Source: Janthinobacterium lividum (lineage in GTDB: Bacteria; Pseudomonadota; Gammaproteobacteria; Burkholderiales; Burkholderiaceae_D). From it: a DNA stretch of 64,000 nucleotides. Below are positions 63,551-64,000 of this stretch, in pieces. The stretch is taken from assembly GCF_023509035.1 (NCBI RefSeq), contig NZ_CP075583.1, positions 1,426,001-1,490,000 on the forward strand. The letters are read 5' to 3'. Each line of letters opens with the position of its first letter. Position 1 is the first letter of the stretch. Position numbers and translations under genes: made by a program. The notes under the pieces are model-generated. The model made no database searches. It was not told the DNA's origin and saw only the letters and a program-made list of their open reading frames with translations.

Positions 63551-63912
63551 AGAACCTTGGCGGTATCGAAATGGGGATTGTCGATGAGGCCGATCTGGTT
63601 GCCGAACGGGTCGAGCAATTCCACCGTGCGGATGCCGTCACCCACGTCCGTGATCGGGTGGTGCAGGCTGCCGCCCAGCGCAACGATGCGCTCGACTTCC
63701 TGCTCGATGCCGTCCACGCCCCAGTACGTCACGCTGCCCTGCGTACCCGGTTCGCCACCGGGCATCAGCCCAAGTTCGAAGCCGCCGATGGCAAAACCGA
63801 CATAAAACGGTTGGTCGAAATAGGGCGTGGTATTGAACACCTGGCTGTACCAGGCCTTGGCCTTGTCCAGGTCGGGGACGGGATAGGTGACGGTACGTAA
63901 ACCCTTGATCAT
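63547..63912 (-). CDS. VOC (glyoxalase-like) family protein
   Basis: 121 residues, one vicinal-oxygen-chelate unit: LRTVTYPVPDLDKAKAWYSQ at the start and TVELLDPFGNQIGLIDNP with the C-terminal Glu metal position at the end. The N-terminal metal His is not obvious (Thr-Tyr in its place), so catalytic activity is uncertain. AGGAGCAGAAC precedes the ATG. The stop codon overlaps that of the LysR gene. The remaining 63913-64000 shows no other feature. Confidence 0.82.
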   Translation of the reverse strand: MIKGLRTVTYPVPDLDKAKAWYSQVFNTTPYFDQPFYVGFAIGGFELGLMPGGEPGTQGSVTYWGVDGIEQEVERIVALGGSLHHPITDVGDGIRTVELLDPFGNQIGLIDNPHFDTAKVL

Positions 63913-64000
63913 GTTCTGCTCCTGTTGGTTGAAATAGTCGGCGAAATACCTGGCGCCATCATGCCACTGGCACGCGCCGCGCGATTGGAAAAATGGAAGG

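Noticed and set aside
1..64000. tRNA, rRNA, prophage or integron features
   Set aside because: No tRNA cloverleaf ends, rRNA segments, integrase, phage structural gene or attachment-site pair was recognised on either strand.

Overview
The window looks like a chromosomal segment of a high-GC Gram-negative betaproteobacterium. Gene orders such as fur/bamE-dapB, lptD-surA-pdxA-rsmA, amgK-murU-pepP-ubiH and nudJ-mnmA, together with the protein sequences, suggest the family Oxalobacteraceae, probably Janthinobacterium or a close relative. That placement is inferred from the proteins; no rRNA gene is present. No tRNA, rRNA, CRISPR array, phage or insertion sequence was seen. The window is dense core chromosome plus a few catabolic islands.

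Layout: (1) 1-6.5 kb, a sucrose-use locus of the Xanthomonas sux type: LacI regulator (5'-truncated), TonB-dependent receptor, amylosucrase and MFS sugar porter, with two matching LacI-type operators. (2) 6.6-12.5 kb, iron homeostasis: bacterioferritin, PiuC-like 2-oxoglutarate dioxygenase, tonB-bfd and feoAB plus a Cys-rich partner, with Fur boxes; fur itself lies at 57.6 kb. (3) 12.4-24 kb, mixed genes: AraC regulator/SDR, NagZ-like glycosidase, FMN glutamate-synthase-like protein, M48 protease/DUF898 pair, GST, Xni nuclease, a receiver lacking its phosphoacceptor Asp, mnmA and nudJ. (4) 24.4-27.4 kb, three-subunit proton-translocating transhydrogenase. (5) 27.4-33 kb, diguanylate cyclase, then ubiH-pepP-murU-amgK on the minus strand (ubiquinone synthesis and MurNAc recycling). 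(6) 33-38.7 kb, lptD-surA-pdxA-rsmA. (7) 38.7-46.8 kb, an island of LysR regulator, porin, PotABCD-type ABC transporter, nucleoside hydrolase and adenosine deaminase, read as purine-nucleoside scavenging. (8) 46.8-53.9 kb, ScfR/PrpR-type regulator divergent from a valine-degradation operon. (9) 54-64 kb, two paralogous repeat-domain lipoproteins, HAD phosphatase, hrcA, fur, bamE, dapB, an orphan barstar, and a glutarate/glutaryl-CoA module with a divergent LysR gene.

The most novel signal is a dispersed ~120-bp imperfect palindrome present four times (6545, 18099, 31829, 57397). Every copy begins 0-4 nt after the stop codon of a gene and always has the same orientation relative to that gene. 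One copy carries a base-pair-preserving double change. Two unrelated ~85-95-bp palindromes with the same GTAC-loop-GTAC tip also abut stop codons (8250, 28498). Together they look like an ERIC-like family of transcribed 3'-end hairpins.

A caution for users: three conserved genes (ubiH, the nucleoside hydrolase, and gcdH twice) are broken by single-base changes, all in homopolymers of 5-6 bases. The lptD start may be affected in the same way. Homopolymer sequencing errors are the simplest explanation.
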